15,285 bases of DNA from JBDKVA01 sp039679375 (lineage in GTDB: Bacteria; Bacillota; Clostridia; Acetivibrionales; DTU013). Location of the stretch: contig JBDKVA010000058.1 of NCBI GenBank assembly GCA_039679375.1, forward strand, positions 1 through 15,285. The letters run 5' to 3'. Made by a program: the position numbers and the translations under genes. Below, in pieces: positions 1-7,977 of this stretch. Numbering within the stretch: position 1 is the stretch's first letter; every line of letters starts with the position of its first letter. Under the pieces are notes generated by a model that made no database searches, was not told the origin of the DNA, and saw only the letters and a program-made list of their open reading frames with translations.

Positions 1-4
1 AATT

Positions 5-121
5 TTCTGGTGGAAATAACGAGAAGGACACACCCGTTCCCATACCGAACACGGAAGTTAAGCTTCTCAGTGCCCAAGATACTTGGCTGGTAACGGCCCG
101 GGAAAATAGGTCTTCGCCAGA
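5..121 (+). rRNA. rrf: 5S ribosomal RNA
   Basis: The ends can pair: TCTGGTGG at 6-13 is complementary to TCGCCAGA at 114-121, forming the closing helix of 5S rRNA. Between them lies the conserved core with CCCATACCGAACACGG (about 39-54) followed by GAAGTTAAGC, which is the universal bacterial 5S loop B/C region. The length of about 117 nt is normal for Firmicutes. It is followed after 7 nt by a tRNA, so it is the distal part of an rRNA operon whose 16S and 23S genes would lie upstream of the window. The ends are set from the helix and may be off by a few bases. Confidence 0.95.
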
Positions 122-128
122 TTTATAT

Positions 129-204
129 TCCTCAATAGCTCAGTCGGTAGAGCATGCGGCTGTTAACCGCAGGGTCGTAGGTTCGAGTCCTACTTGAGGA
201 GCCA
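129..204 (+). tRNA. tRNA-Asn (anticodon GTT)
   Basis: A full cloverleaf can be drawn. The acceptor stem is TCCTCAA (129-135) with TTGAGGA (194-200). The D arm is GCTC/GAGC. The anticodon stem is TGCGG/CCGCA around a loop carrying GTT at 162-164. The T arm contains GGTTCGAGTCC. The discriminator base is G201 and CCA (202-204) is encoded. The anticodon GTT reads Asn codons. It sits 7 nt after the 5S gene and just before a strong terminator, so it is probably the last gene of the rRNA operon transcript. Confidence 0.97.
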
Positions 205-245
205 ACAAAAACAGGAAATCATTTGATTTCCTGTTTTTGTTATAA
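205..245 (+). terminator. Terminator of the 5S-tRNA operon
   Basis: A perfect 17-bp inverted repeat begins directly after the tRNA CCA: arms 205-221 and 224-240, with the 3' arm ending in CTGTTTTTGT. A-tract before and T-tract after the GC-containing core is the classic intrinsic terminator shape, and because it is symmetric it could act on both strands. The 174 bases from 241 to the next start codon are very AT-rich; a TATAAT at 343-348 lacks a convincing -35, so no promoter is called there. Confidence 0.9.
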
Positions 246-414
246 AAAATCAAATTTTAAAATTTAATTTTCTTTAAGAATTTATACTATGTTTTATGAT
301 ATGATAAAAAACAGGTGATAAAAATGCAAACTAATAAATACCTATAATAAAATTGGCAGGTATACATAAAATAATATTACACACAAATGAAGAATTTAGG
401 GGGGCTTTACGTTA

Positions 415-1698
415 ATGAAGACATTCAATCCAATGAAAGTATTAGTGGTAATTCTGGCAGGCATGCTAATGTTGGCAGGCTGCAACAGTGCCAAATTAGC
501 ACAGTCCGCTCCGGATGTGGAAAACCAACTGTCAAACGGACAAATACCGGCTACTGAAGGTAATTCTAAAATTGAGGGAACTGTGCAGATCAGTAACAAT
601 ATTTCACCGGAAAAAACTGCACTGCCCGAACAGGGATCAACAACCGGACCGGAACAGCAGGCTGCAGCCGGTGAAGATAAAAAAGAAAATACCGTACCTG
701 TGGTAAAAGCGCTTTACCTGACAGGCTGGACTGCCGGAAGTACAACAAGAGTCGATCATTTTGTCGAGCTTGCAAATAATACGGAAATCAATTCATACGT
801 TATCGATATAAAAGATGATGATGGTTTTGTAGGATATGAATCCCAGGTTCCTGAAGTTAAGGCAAACGGAACATGGAAAAAGAAGTATAATCCTGAAAAA
901 GTATTAAAATCATTTCATGATAATAATATATATATCATCGGAAGGCTGGTGGCCTTTAAAGATCCGGTCTATTCGATCAAGAGGCCCGATCTGGCTATAA
1001 AGAACACCAGCGGAGGACTATGGAAGGATGATAAGAAAAAGAGCTGGCTGAATCCATACAATAAAGATAATTGGGCATATCTTGTCAGTATTGCAAAAGA
1101 GGCTGTTGAACTGGGCTTTGATGAGATACAGTTTGACTATGTCCGTTTTCCAAGCGATGGGAAGAAGAATATGGACTTTTCAGGTGTCGATAAGGAAAAA
1201 TATCAGGCAATAAATGATTTCCTTGCATATGCCGCTTCTGAAATCCCGGATGTTCCAATATCTGCTGATGTATTCGGTATCATATTCGAGAGTCCGGCTG
1301 ACACGGAAAAAATTGGTCAGTATTTGGAACAGGTCGGCAAGGGCATCGATTATATCTCTCCCATGGTGTATCCATCGCATTATGCGTATGGCCAGATCGT
1401 CAACAAGATTACATTTCCGGCTCCTGACCTGGACCCCTATGGTGTAGTTTACAATACATTGGCTAAAGGGAGGGACCGTCTATCACAGGTTGCTGATTAC
1501 AAGGCTGATATCCGGCCTTATTTGCAGGACTTTACAGCCTCCTGGCTTCGACCTAAAAACGGGCAGAAAATGTATCAGGAATATGGAACCGAGGAGGTAA
1601 AGGAACAGATCAAGGCAGTTTACGATGCCGGCTATAAGGAATGGATATTATGGGATCCTTCAAATACGTACCATGAGGATGCTTTTTTAAAGGAATAG
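415..1698 (+). CDS. Lipoprotein, putative glycoside hydrolase (DUF4015 family)
   Basis: The 427-residue product begins with a type II signal peptide: a basic start, a hydrophobic stretch, and lipobox LAGC with the lipidated Cys at residue 23. Residues about 24-95 are a low-complexity linker rich in P, E, Q, G and T. From about residue 97 (ALYLTGW) onwards the protein resembles the DUF4015 putative glycosyl hydrolases, which are predicted TIM barrels. The family hallmark DEIQFDYVRFPSDG spans residues 236-249, with E237 and D241 as likely acidic active-site residues. SADVFG (about 284) and YISPMVYPSHY (about 319) are further barrel-strand motifs. Start choice: AGGGGGG at 398-404 lies 10 bases before the ATG. 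The protein is expected on the outer face of the membrane, acting on cell-wall or environmental polysaccharide; the substrate is unknown and activity in this family is largely a prediction. It appears to be a single-gene unit. Confidence 0.85.
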   Translation: MKTFNPMKVLVVILAGMLMLAGCNSAKLAQSAPDVENQLSNGQIPATEGNSKIEGTVQISNNISPEKTALPEQGSTTGPEQQAAAGEDKKENTVPVVKALYLTGWTAGSTTRVDHFVELANNTEINSYVIDIKDDDGFVGYESQVPEVKANGTWKKKYNPEKVLKSFHDNNIYIIGRLVAFKDPVYSIKRPDLAIKNTSGGLWKDDKKKSWLNPYNKDNWAYLVSIAKEAVELGFDEIQFDYVRFPSDGKKNMDFSGVDKEKYQAINDFLAYAASEIPDVPISADVFGIIFESPADTEKIGQYLEQVGKGIDYISPMVYPSHYAYGQIVNKITFPAPDLDPYGVVYNTLAKGRDRLSQVADYKADIRPYLQDFTASWLRPKNGQKMYQEYGTEEVKEQIKAVYDAGYKEWILWDPSNTYHEDAFLKE

Positions 1699-1699
1699 C

Positions 1700-1720
1700 A
1701 CAGGATGTTTCCTGTATTTT
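1700..1720 (+). terminator. Weak terminator after the DUF4015 gene
   Basis: One base past the stop codon, ACAGGA (1700-1705) pairs with TCCTGT (1710-1715) across a 4-base loop and is followed by ATTTT. The stem is only 6 bp, so it may be inefficient. Confidence 0.4.
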
Positions 1721-1760
1721 GCCCAAATAGACAGTGAGTCTTTCAGATAATATTTGTCGT

Positions 1761-1799
1761 ATCAGATAATGGCTTCTTTGATCAGAAGCCATTTCTGAT
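1761..1799 (+). terminator. Long hairpin between the DUF4015 gene and nrdJ
   Basis: ATCAGATAATGGCTTCT (1761-1777) pairs with AGAAGCCATTTCTGAT (1784-1799) around loop TTGATC, 16 bp with a single bulged T. No T-run follows, so it is not a textbook intrinsic terminator. It could be a back-up terminator or a transcript-stabilising hairpin. It belongs to a 337-base gap (1699-2035) that otherwise holds a weak terminator, a second hairpin, and the nrdJ promoter/operator region. Confidence 0.45.
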
Positions 1800-1819
1800 A
1801 TGGGGAGCATGCTAAAAGG

Positions 1820-1868
1820 CATGTGTCCAAAAATCGAGCGGGGCTCGAAGCTCTTGAGATTTTTCATG
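1820..1868 (+). other. Second hairpin-forming element upstream of the nrdJ promoter
   Basis: AAAAATC (1829-1835) can pair with GATTTTT (1858-1864), flanked by CATG at 1820-1823 and 1865-1868. Inside, CGAGC (1835-1839) can pair with GCTCG (1843-1847). The T-run on the 3' side makes a terminator possible. It lies about 75 bases before the nrdJ promoter, so it would not be part of the nrdJ transcript made from that promoter. Function unknown. Confidence 0.3.
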
Positions 1869-1944
1869 TAAAAAATAGGATGAAGCATATCTCTTTTACC
1901 TTTTCAATAGGACCTATTTACTATTTAAATTTCCCTGTTTCATA

Positions 1945-1972
1945 TTGACTTGCACTTGAAAAGTGATACAAT
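1945..1972 (+). promoter_or_regulatory. Sigma-A-type promoter of nrdJ
   Basis: TTGACT at 1945-1950 is separated by 16 bases from TACAAT at 1967-1972, close to the TTGACA/TATAAT consensus. A slightly shifted alternative is TTGCAC (1950-1955) with TATACT (1972-1977), also spaced by 16. Transcription would start near 1980-1985, about 50 bases before the nrdJ start codon. The -10 hexamer overlaps the first NrdR-type box, the arrangement expected of a repressible promoter. Confidence 0.7.
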
Positions 1973-1981
1973 ATACTGTGC
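1966..1981 (+). promoter_or_regulatory. NrdR-type operator box 1
   Basis: ATACAATATACTGTGC fits the NrdR box consensus as I remember it (approximately acaCwAtATaTwGwGt) at about 13 of 16 positions, including the central CAATATA core and the GTG end. NrdR is the ATP-cone repressor of ribonucleotide reductase genes and binds pairs of such boxes. This box covers the -10 element. Its partner begins exactly 31 bases downstream. Confidence 0.72.
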
Positions 1982-1996
1982 CAGGAAAAATAATCT

Positions 1997-2012
1997 ATAC
2001 TAAATATTGTGA
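1997..2012 (+). promoter_or_regulatory. NrdR-type operator box 2
   Basis: ATACTAAATATTGTGA matches the NrdR box consensus at about 13 of 16 positions and shares ATAC..ATAT..TGTG with box 1. The 31-bp start-to-start distance is about three helical turns, placing both boxes on the same DNA face, as is usual for NrdR. Box 2 lies between the expected transcription start and the nrdJ ribosome binding site. A GTG inside this box (2009) is in frame with nrdJ but is part of the operator rather than the true start. Confidence 0.72.
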
Positions 2013-2035
2013 TTCAATTCAAGGAGGCTCGTAAT

Positions 2036-5000
2036 ATGAATCTCTCCGAAAATGCAGTGAAGGTTCTTGAAAAGAGGTATCTGACGAAAGACGAAACTGG
2101 TAAGCTTCTTGAAAATCCCGAGGGTATGTTTAAAAGGGTAGCCAAAGCGGTTGCAGCAGCAGACGCGCCGCACGCAACAGCTTCAGAGCTGAAATCGATC
2201 GAAAAGGAATTTTTCGATACGATGGCAAATCTTGAGTTTTTACCAAATTCACCTACATTGATGAATGCCGGAAGGCCTCTTGGACAATTGAGCGCCTGTT
2301 TTGTTCTGCCGATTGAGGATACGATGGAAGGCATCTTTGATTCCATCAAGAATGCGGCGCTGATACATAAAAGCGGCGGAGGCACAGGCTTCAGCTTTTC
2401 CCGGCTCAGGGCCAAAGGGTCCAGTGTTAATTCTACAGGTGGAATTGCCAGTGGTCCGATAAGCTTTATGAAAGTATTTAATGCTGCTACGGAAGCAGTA
2501 AAGCAGGGTGGTACGAGAAGAGGCGCCAACATGGGCATCCTCAGAGTGGATCATCCCGATATACGCGAGTTTATAACCTGCAAACAGGATAATAAGGATA
2601 TTACCAACTTTAATATAAGTGTTGCAATTACCGAAGGATTTATGGTTGCTGCCGAAAAAGGCCTTATGTATGATCTGATAGACCCTAAAACCAAGAAAGC
2701 GGTAAAACAGGAAAACGCGAGAGAGATATTCGACCTGATCGTCAATAATGCCTGGAATAATGGGGAGCCCGGTATTATATTCCTTGACAGGCTGAACAAG
2801 GATAATGTTACGCCGGAATTAGGCGAGATCGAGAGCACCAACCCTTGCATTACAGGTGATACATGGATACTGACTCCGGAAGGGCCGAAACAGGTTCTGG
2901 AAGTATTAGGCGATGAAACAGAGCTTGCGCTAAATGGAAAATTTAATAAGACAGAAAAAACCGGATTTTTCAAAACAGGTACAAAAGAAGTAATTAAAAT
3001 ATCTACGGACCGTGGTTATGAGTTGACTCTTACGAAGGATCATCTGGTAAGAGTAGCTTCGGAAGTGTCCCGGTTCAACATATGTGAAGAGTGGAAGGCA
3101 GCCGGCGAATTGAAACCAGGCGACAAAGTCATACTTTCCAATAATCGGGGACTTGTATGGGAAGGTAAAGACGGCTATAACGAAGGGTATTTGCTGGGAC
3201 TGCTTTTGGGGGATGGCACGCTGAAAAGAGATGGCGGCATCATCAGCATATGGGGCAGCAACGAGGATGCACAGGCACTGATGCAGGCTGCCGGGGATGC
3301 CGCTTATACATTAGACCACCGTGGAGATTTTGCGGGGTTTCAGACAATTATAGGAAGCAGAAATGAGAACAGGCTACGTTTAGCTGCCTTGAGAGATCTG
3401 GCTGGAAAATACGGCATCTATCCTGGTCACAAAAAAATATCTCCTGAAATTGAGAAGTCAGGATATGACTTTCATAGAGGCTTTATCCGGGGTATGTTCG
3501 ATACAGATGGTACGGTTACAGGTTCACAGGAAAAAAGTTTATCTGTTCGATTATGGCAAAGTGATGCAGGCTGCCTGAAAGTTGTCCAGAGAATGCTGCA
3601 CAGGATGGGTATCGCATCCACCATTTATTTGAACCGCAAGCCGGAGGAAATGAAGGAAATGCCCGATGGTAAGGGCGGCTATAAAGTTTATAATACAAAA
3701 TCCGGACATGAACTGGTGATAACCAATGACAATCTGTTTGTTTTTTCAGAGAAAATAGGCTTTAGCAGTACAAAAAAACAAAAACGACTGGAAGAAGCGC
3801 TTGCCTTATATAAGCGGGCTTTAAACAGAGAGCGCTTTGTAGCGGAAATTACACAAAGTATGGAGCTTGGCGAACGTGATGTTTACGATGTTCAGGTGCC
3901 TGGAATTAACGCGTTTGATGCCAATTGCATATATGTTCACAACTGCGGTGAGCAACCGCTGCTTCCGTTTGAAGCCTGCAACCTTGGCTCCGTAAATTTG
4001 AGTATTATGACAAAAACCAGCGGCGGCAAAACGGATGTGGATTATGATAGACTAGGCAAAGTAGTTAAGAGAGCAGTGCATTTCCTTGATAATGTAATTG
4101 AAGTAAACCAATACCCGCTGCCCCAGATCGATGAAATGACCAGAGGCACCAGAAAAATAGGCCTCGGCGTTATGGGGTGGGCAGACATGCTCTGTAAGCT
4201 CGGGATTGCATACAATTCGAAAAAAGCGATCAACCTTGCGGAAAAAGTGATGCATTTTATTCAGGACGAAGCAAGGAAGGCGTCAATAGAACTAGCAGAG
4301 AAAAAAGGTGTGTTCCCGTTCTTTGAAAAGAGCATTTACAAGGATCTGGGTGTCAGGGTCCGCAATGCCACCACCACGACAATAGCACCAACAGGTACGC
4401 TTAGTATTATTGCAGGCTGTTCCAGCGGTATTGAGCCCATATTTGCCATATCATATATCAGGAATGTGATGGATAATGATGAACTGGTCGAAGTAAACCC
4501 GATATTCAAGGAAATTTCAACAAAAGAAGGTTTTTACTCCGATGATTTGATGAAACGTATTGCCAGGAAGGGCTCGATAAGTGATTTCCCGGAGATACCC
4601 ACACAGGTGAAGGAAGTATTTGTTACGGCGCATGATATTTCACCGGAATATCATGTGAAAATGCAGGCTTCCTTTCAGAAATATACGGACAACGCTGTTT
4701 CCAAGACTGTCAACCTCGGTCACGATGCTACCAGAGATGATGTCAGGGCTGTATTTGAACTGGCTTACAGGACTTATTGCAAGGGAGTTACCATATACAG
4801 GGACGGAAGCCGTGACATGCAGGTATTGAATATAGGCGGGGTAAAAGGTAAGGAAGAGGGAAGCGGAGATGCCGAATCCGGAACTGCGCAAGCTGCCGCC
4901 GGCGACCAAAGGATATCGCCCAGGCCTAGGCCCGATATCACTACAGGTTTCACAGAGAAGGTTAAAATAGGTTGCGGCAACCTTTATATCACTGTAAATT

Positions 5001-5515
5001 ATGATGAGAACGGTATTTGTGAAGTGTTCACCAATACCGGCCGTGCGGGAGGCTGCCCTTCACAGTCCGAAGCTACCAGCCGCCTTGTTTCAATTGCATT
5101 GAGATCGGGGATCGATGCGAAATCGATTGTTGAACAGCTGAAAGGAATCAGATGCCCTTCCACAATCAGGCAGAAGGATCTGAAGGTTTTATCCTGCCCG
5201 GATGCGATAGGCCGTCTGATACAAAAAGTGCTGAAGCTGCAGAATGGCAATGGAAATGGCGTGAAGCACGAAGATTTGCCCGATGATGCTGATAACGGAG
5301 CCTTTGATTCTATTCCAACTCCTAAGGCGGGATCTTCCGGTGAAAATGACGGCGGCTTTGTCAGTGTCATAGCTGATTCAGGGAAAGCTGCAGATAAAAG
5401 CAGCTCAGTCAAGGAACTGCTAAATATGGTAAAGTGCCCGGAATGCGGTAAACCGCTGGAGCATGAAGGCGGCTGTGTGATATGCAGAAACTGCGGCTAC
5501 AGTAAATGTGGCTGA
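2036..5515 (+). CDS. nrdJ: Adenosylcobalamin-dependent (class II) ribonucleotide reductase, intein-containing
   Basis: The 1159-residue precursor reduces ribonucleotides to deoxyribonucleotides using a thiyl radical generated from adenosylcobalamin, in the cytoplasm and without oxygen. Recognisable parts: FLPNSPTLMNAG and SACFVLP with redox Cys88; the substrate loop GGGTGFSFS; the active-site N-P-C-G-E motif (N269, Cys637, E639), interrupted by an intein at residues 271-636; partner redox Cys648 in EACNLGSVNL, 11 residues after the radical Cys as in Thermotoga NrdJ; the PTGTLSI loop; and KGVTIYRDGSR. Near residue 985 begins a TSCPD-type domain (GRAGGCPSQSEA). The end has an acidic/Ser-rich linker and a zinc-ribbon-like Cys cluster (CPEC, CRNC, final Cys-Gly). 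Without the intein it is 793 residues, normal for this subclass. Start choice: AAGGAGG at 2021-2027 is 8 bases before ATG 2036; an in-frame GTG at 2009 falls in an operator. It begins an nrdJ-nrdD-nrdG cluster with probable NrdR control. Confidence 0.96.
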   Translation: MNLSENAVKVLEKRYLTKDETGKLLENPEGMFKRVAKAVAAADAPHATASELKSIEKEFFDTMANLEFLPNSPTLMNAGRPLGQLSACFVLPIEDTMEGIFDSIKNAALIHKSGGGTGFSFSRLRAKGSSVNSTGGIASGPISFMKVFNAATEAVKQGGTRRGANMGILRVDHPDIREFITCKQDNKDITNFNISVAITEGFMVAAEKGLMYDLIDPKTKKAVKQENAREIFDLIVNNAWNNGEPGIIFLDRLNKDNVTPELGEIESTNPCITGDTWILTPEGPKQVLEVLGDETELALNGKFNKTEKTGFFKTGTKEVIKISTDRGYELTLTKDHLVRVASEVSRFNICEEWKAAGELKPGDKVILSNNRGLVWEGKDGYNEGYLLGLLLGDGTLKRDGGIISIWGSNEDAQALMQAAGDAAYTLDHRGDFAGFQTIIGSRNENRLRLAALRDLAGKYGIYPGHKKISPEIEKSGYDFHRGFIRGMFDTDGTVTGSQEKSLSVRLWQSDAGCLKVVQRMLHRMGIASTIYLNRKPEEMKEMPDGKGGYKVYNTKSGHELVITNDNLFVFSEKIGFSSTKKQKRLEEALALYKRALNRERFVAEITQSMELGERDVYDVQVPGINAFDANCIYVHNCGEQPLLPFEACNLGSVNLSIMTKTSGGKTDVDYDRLGKVVKRAVHFLDNVIEVNQYPLPQIDEMTRGTRKIGLGVMGWADMLCKLGIAYNSKKAINLAEKVMHFIQDEARKASIELAEKKGVFPFFEKSIYKDLGVRVRNATTTTIAPTGTLSIIAGCSSGIEPIFAISYIRNVMDNDELVEVNPIFKEISTKEGFYSDDLMKRIARKGSISDFPEIPTQVKEVFVTAHDISPEYHVKMQASFQKYTDNAVSKTVNLGHDATRDDVRAVFELAYRTYCKGVTIYRDGSRDMQVLNIGGVKGKEEGSGDAESGTAQAAAGDQRISPRPRPDITTGFTEKVKIGCGNLYITVNYDENGICEVFTNTGRAGGCPSQSEATSRLVSIALRSGIDAKSIVEQLKGIRCPSTIRQKDLKVLSCPDAIGRLIQKVLKLQNGNGNGVKHEDLPDDADNGAFDSIPTPKAGSSGENDGGFVSVIADSGKAADKSSSVKELLNMVKCPECGKPLEHEGGCVICRNCGYSKCG
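2846..3943 (+). mobile_element. Intein with LAGLIDADG homing endonuclease inside NrdJ
   Basis: This in-frame 366-residue segment interrupts the conserved NPCGEQPLLP of class II reductases between Pro270 and the catalytic Cys. Splicing features are all present: Cys1 in CITGDTWIL (block A), T-K-D-H in LTLTKDHLVRV (block B), VYDVQVPGINAFDAN (block F), and the terminal His-Asn before a +1 Cys (YVHN/C, block G). Two dodecapeptide endonuclease motifs, GYLLGLLLGDG (about 3187-3219) and GFIRGMFDTDG (about 3480-3512), keep their catalytic Asp residues, so both splicing and homing activity look intact. Removal joins NP to CGEQPLLPF and restores a standard active site. Ribonucleotide reductase is a well-known intein host, and this insertion site is recurrent. 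No frameshift or stop is seen. Confidence 0.95.
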
Positions 5516-5546
5516 TCCTTTATTATATATTCTCAAACCTCTAAAT

Positions 5547-5580
5547 AAAGAAATAGGCTAATTAATTAGCCTATTTCTTT
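5547..5580 (+). terminator. Perfect palindromic hairpin between nrdJ and nrdD
   Basis: A 34-base perfect palindrome: AAAGAAATAGGCTAATT (5547-5563) is exactly complementary to the following 17 bases (5564-5580), which end in CTATTTCTTT. It lies 31 bases after the nrdJ stop and 42 bases before the nrdD start. It resembles a bidirectional intrinsic terminator or attenuator, so nrdD may be expressed by readthrough or from its own promoter; a TATAAT at 5594-5599 has no clear -35 partner. Confidence 0.7.
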
Positions 5581-5622
5581 ACCGGTCATTTTTTATAATT
5601 TATTGAAGGGAGTATATGCGGT

Positions 5623-7947
5623 ATGATTACAAAAATCAAGAAGAGAGATGGAAGGGAAGTCCCATTTAATATAGAGAAAATAGCTAACGCCATTTACAAG
5701 GCAGCCAGCGCAACTGGCGGCAGGGATTATGATACGGCGCTGAGGCTTGCCGAAAAAGTGGTTGAATATATTGAAAATAACCTTCATAAAAAGATACCTG
5801 CGGTTGAAGAAATACAGGATGCTGTTGAGAAGATACTTATCGAGACGGGGCATGCCCGGACAGCCAAGGAATTTATACTTTACAGGGCTGAAAGGACGCG
5901 TATCCGTGAAATGGATACACGTTTGATGAAGATTTATGAGGATCTGACCTTCAAGGATGCCAAAGACAACGATATAAAGCGTGAAAATGCCAATATTGAC
6001 GGGGACACAGCAATGGGCACCATGTTAAGATATGGCTCTGAAGGCGCAAAGCAGTTTAATGAGATGTTCGTACTTGATCCGAAATATTCAGCGGCGCATA
6101 GAGAGGGCGATATACATATTCATGATATGGACTTTCTGACATTGACCACCACATGTTGCCAGATTGATCTTGAAAGCCTGTTCAAAGGCGGCTTCAGCAC
6201 AGGTCACGGTTTTCTGAGAGAACCCAATGATATACACAGTTATTCGGCACTGGCGTGTATTGCCATACAATCCAACCAGAATGACCAGCATGGCGGTCAG
6301 AGTATACCAAACTTTGATTATGCTCTGGCAAAGGGTGTAGCTAAGACTTATGTCAAATTATACAGGCAAAACCTTTTAAAAGCACTTGAACTGCTGGTTG
6401 AGGGCCGTGAGCTTGAAGCCGATGTAAGGGAGCTGTTCGCCAAATTGAGCAGCGACAACGCGGCAGTGCCTACCATGAATTTGCACGACAACTACAGTAA
6501 ACTTGAAGCGGATGGCCTTAAGGATATTGTTGGGGATGCAAATATTATATCCAAAGCACAGGCATTTGCACGTAAAAAGGCAGAAGCAGAAACAGACCGG
6601 AATACATATCAAGCCATGGAGGCTTTCGTTCACAATCTGAATACCATGCACAGCCGGGCAGGAGCACAGATACCGTTCAGTTCGATAAATTATGGCATGG
6701 ATACCAGCCCCGAAGGCCGAATGATTATAAAAAATGTACTGCTCGCAACGGAAGCAGGCCTTGGCAATGGCGAGACGCCTATTTTCCCAATACACATTTT
6801 TAAAGTGAAGGACGGTATTAATTTTAACGCAGGAGAGCCAAACTATGACCTGTTCAGGTTGGCGTGCAGGGTTAGCGCCAAGAGGCTGTTCCCTAATTTC
6901 TCATTTATTGATGCACCCTACAATTTGCAATATTATAAGCCTGGACATCCCGAGACGGAAATTGCCTATATGGGATGCCGGACCAGAGTAATTGCCAATG
7001 TGTATGACCCTTCCAGAGAGACGATTTACGGCCGCGGAAATTTGAGCTTTACTACTGTCAATTTGCCAAGGATCGGCCTCAGAAGCAATAAGAATATAAA
7101 CTTCTTCTTTGAAGAACTGGATAAAAAAATCGACCTGGTAATAGGACAGCTACTTGAACGCTTTGAAATACAGGCTCGCAAAAAGGTCAAGAATTTCCCG
7201 TTCCTTATGGGTCAGGGTATCTGGATGGACTCGGAAAAGCTTGGCTGGGATGATGAAATACGCGAGGTTTTAAAGCATGGCACATTAAGCATGGGCTTTA
7301 TCGGCCTGGCTGAATGCCTGAAGGCTCTTACCGGCAAGCACCATGGCGAGTCTGAGGAGTCACAGAATCTTGGCCTTGAAATAGTAGGCTATATGAGAAA
7401 ACGCATGGATGAAGCAAGCAAAAAGTATGGGATGAATTTTTCACTTTTGGCAACTCCTGCGGAGGGTACCTCCGGCAAGTTTGTGAAAATTGACAGAAAA
7501 ATGTTCGGTGAGATTGAAGGCGTCACTGACCGGGAATATTACACGAACAGTTTTCATATTCCGGTTTATTATGAGATCAGCGCATTTGAGAAAATCAGTC
7601 TGGAAGCGCCTTATCACGAGCTTACCAATGCGGGCCACATTTCCTATGTGGAACTCGATGGCGATCCGACACAGAATTTGGAGGCTTTTGAAAAGGTTAT
7701 ACGCTATATGAAGGAGAAGAATATAGGTTATGGTTCTGTAAACCATCCGGTGGATAGAGACCCGGTTTGCGGCTTTACCGGAATAATCGGCGAGACTTGC
7801 CCGTCATGCGGAAGAGCAGAAGGGGATATTCATTTTGAAAGAATCAGGCGGATCACAGGTTACCTGGTTGGGACAGTAGAGCGGTTCAATGATGCAAAGA
7901 GAGCTGAGGAGAGAGACAGAGTCAAGCATTCGATGGTTAACTGCTGA
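5623..7947 (+). CDS. nrdD: Anaerobic (class III) ribonucleoside-triphosphate reductase
   Basis: The 774-residue protein is the glycyl-radical enzyme that reduces NTPs to dNTPs with formate as reductant, and it needs NrdG for activation. Residues about 1-90 form an ATP-cone (KIKKRDGREVPFNIEKI), the dATP/ATP allosteric sensor. The catalytic barrel follows, with the C178-C179 pair in TTTCCQIDL and the thiyl-radical Cys452 in YMGCRTRVIANV. Near the C-terminus is a metal site made of Cys716, Cys726 and Cys729; a fourth Cys is absent and His in NHPVDRDPVC may substitute. The radical glycine is Gly746 in RRITGYLVG, followed by the family end ERFNDAKRAEERDRVKHS. Start choice: GAAGGGAG at 5605-5612 is 10 bases before the ATG. 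It lies between nrdJ and nrdG, and a palindromic hairpin separates it from nrdJ. No NrdR-like box is seen directly before it. Confidence 0.96.
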   Translation: MITKIKKRDGREVPFNIEKIANAIYKAASATGGRDYDTALRLAEKVVEYIENNLHKKIPAVEEIQDAVEKILIETGHARTAKEFILYRAERTRIREMDTRLMKIYEDLTFKDAKDNDIKRENANIDGDTAMGTMLRYGSEGAKQFNEMFVLDPKYSAAHREGDIHIHDMDFLTLTTTCCQIDLESLFKGGFSTGHGFLREPNDIHSYSALACIAIQSNQNDQHGGQSIPNFDYALAKGVAKTYVKLYRQNLLKALELLVEGRELEADVRELFAKLSSDNAAVPTMNLHDNYSKLEADGLKDIVGDANIISKAQAFARKKAEAETDRNTYQAMEAFVHNLNTMHSRAGAQIPFSSINYGMDTSPEGRMIIKNVLLATEAGLGNGETPIFPIHIFKVKDGINFNAGEPNYDLFRLACRVSAKRLFPNFSFIDAPYNLQYYKPGHPETEIAYMGCRTRVIANVYDPSRETIYGRGNLSFTTVNLPRIGLRSNKNINFFFEELDKKIDLVIGQLLERFEIQARKKVKNFPFLMGQGIWMDSEKLGWDDEIREVLKHGTLSMGFIGLAECLKALTGKHHGESEESQNLGLEIVGYMRKRMDEASKKYGMNFSLLATPAEGTSGKFVKIDRKMFGEIEGVTDREYYTNSFHIPVYYEISAFEKISLEAPYHELTNAGHISYVELDGDPTQNLEAFEKVIRYMKEKNIGYGSVNHPVDRDPVCGFTGIIGETCPSCGRAEGDIHFERIRRITGYLVGTVERFNDAKRAEERDRVKHSMVNC

Positions 7948-7977
7948 TGAGCGATTACTATGTTGAAGTGGAAGAAA

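Noticed and set aside
1699..2035. A cobalamin riboswitch upstream of the B12-dependent reductase gene
   Set aside because: No B12-box-like sequence or the long conserved multi-helix layout is visible; the simple hairpins lie upstream of the promoter and would not be in the nrdJ leader.
2009..2035. GTG at 2009 as the nrdJ start
   Set aside because: It lies inside the second NrdR-type box, has no ribosome binding site before it, and the ATG at 2036 has AAGGAGG at ideal spacing and gives the family N-terminus.
2014..2538. 174-codon open frame on the minus strand opposite nrdJ
   Set aside because: It mirrors a well-conserved reductase coding region, has no recognisable protein features, and is explained by codon bias of the sense gene.
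7768..7809. Loss of a zinc-site cysteine in NrdD as a sign of inactivity
   Set aside because: Three Cys and a nearby His remain, and as far as I recall clostridial NrdD proteins often look like this; the radical Gly746 and Cys452 are intact.
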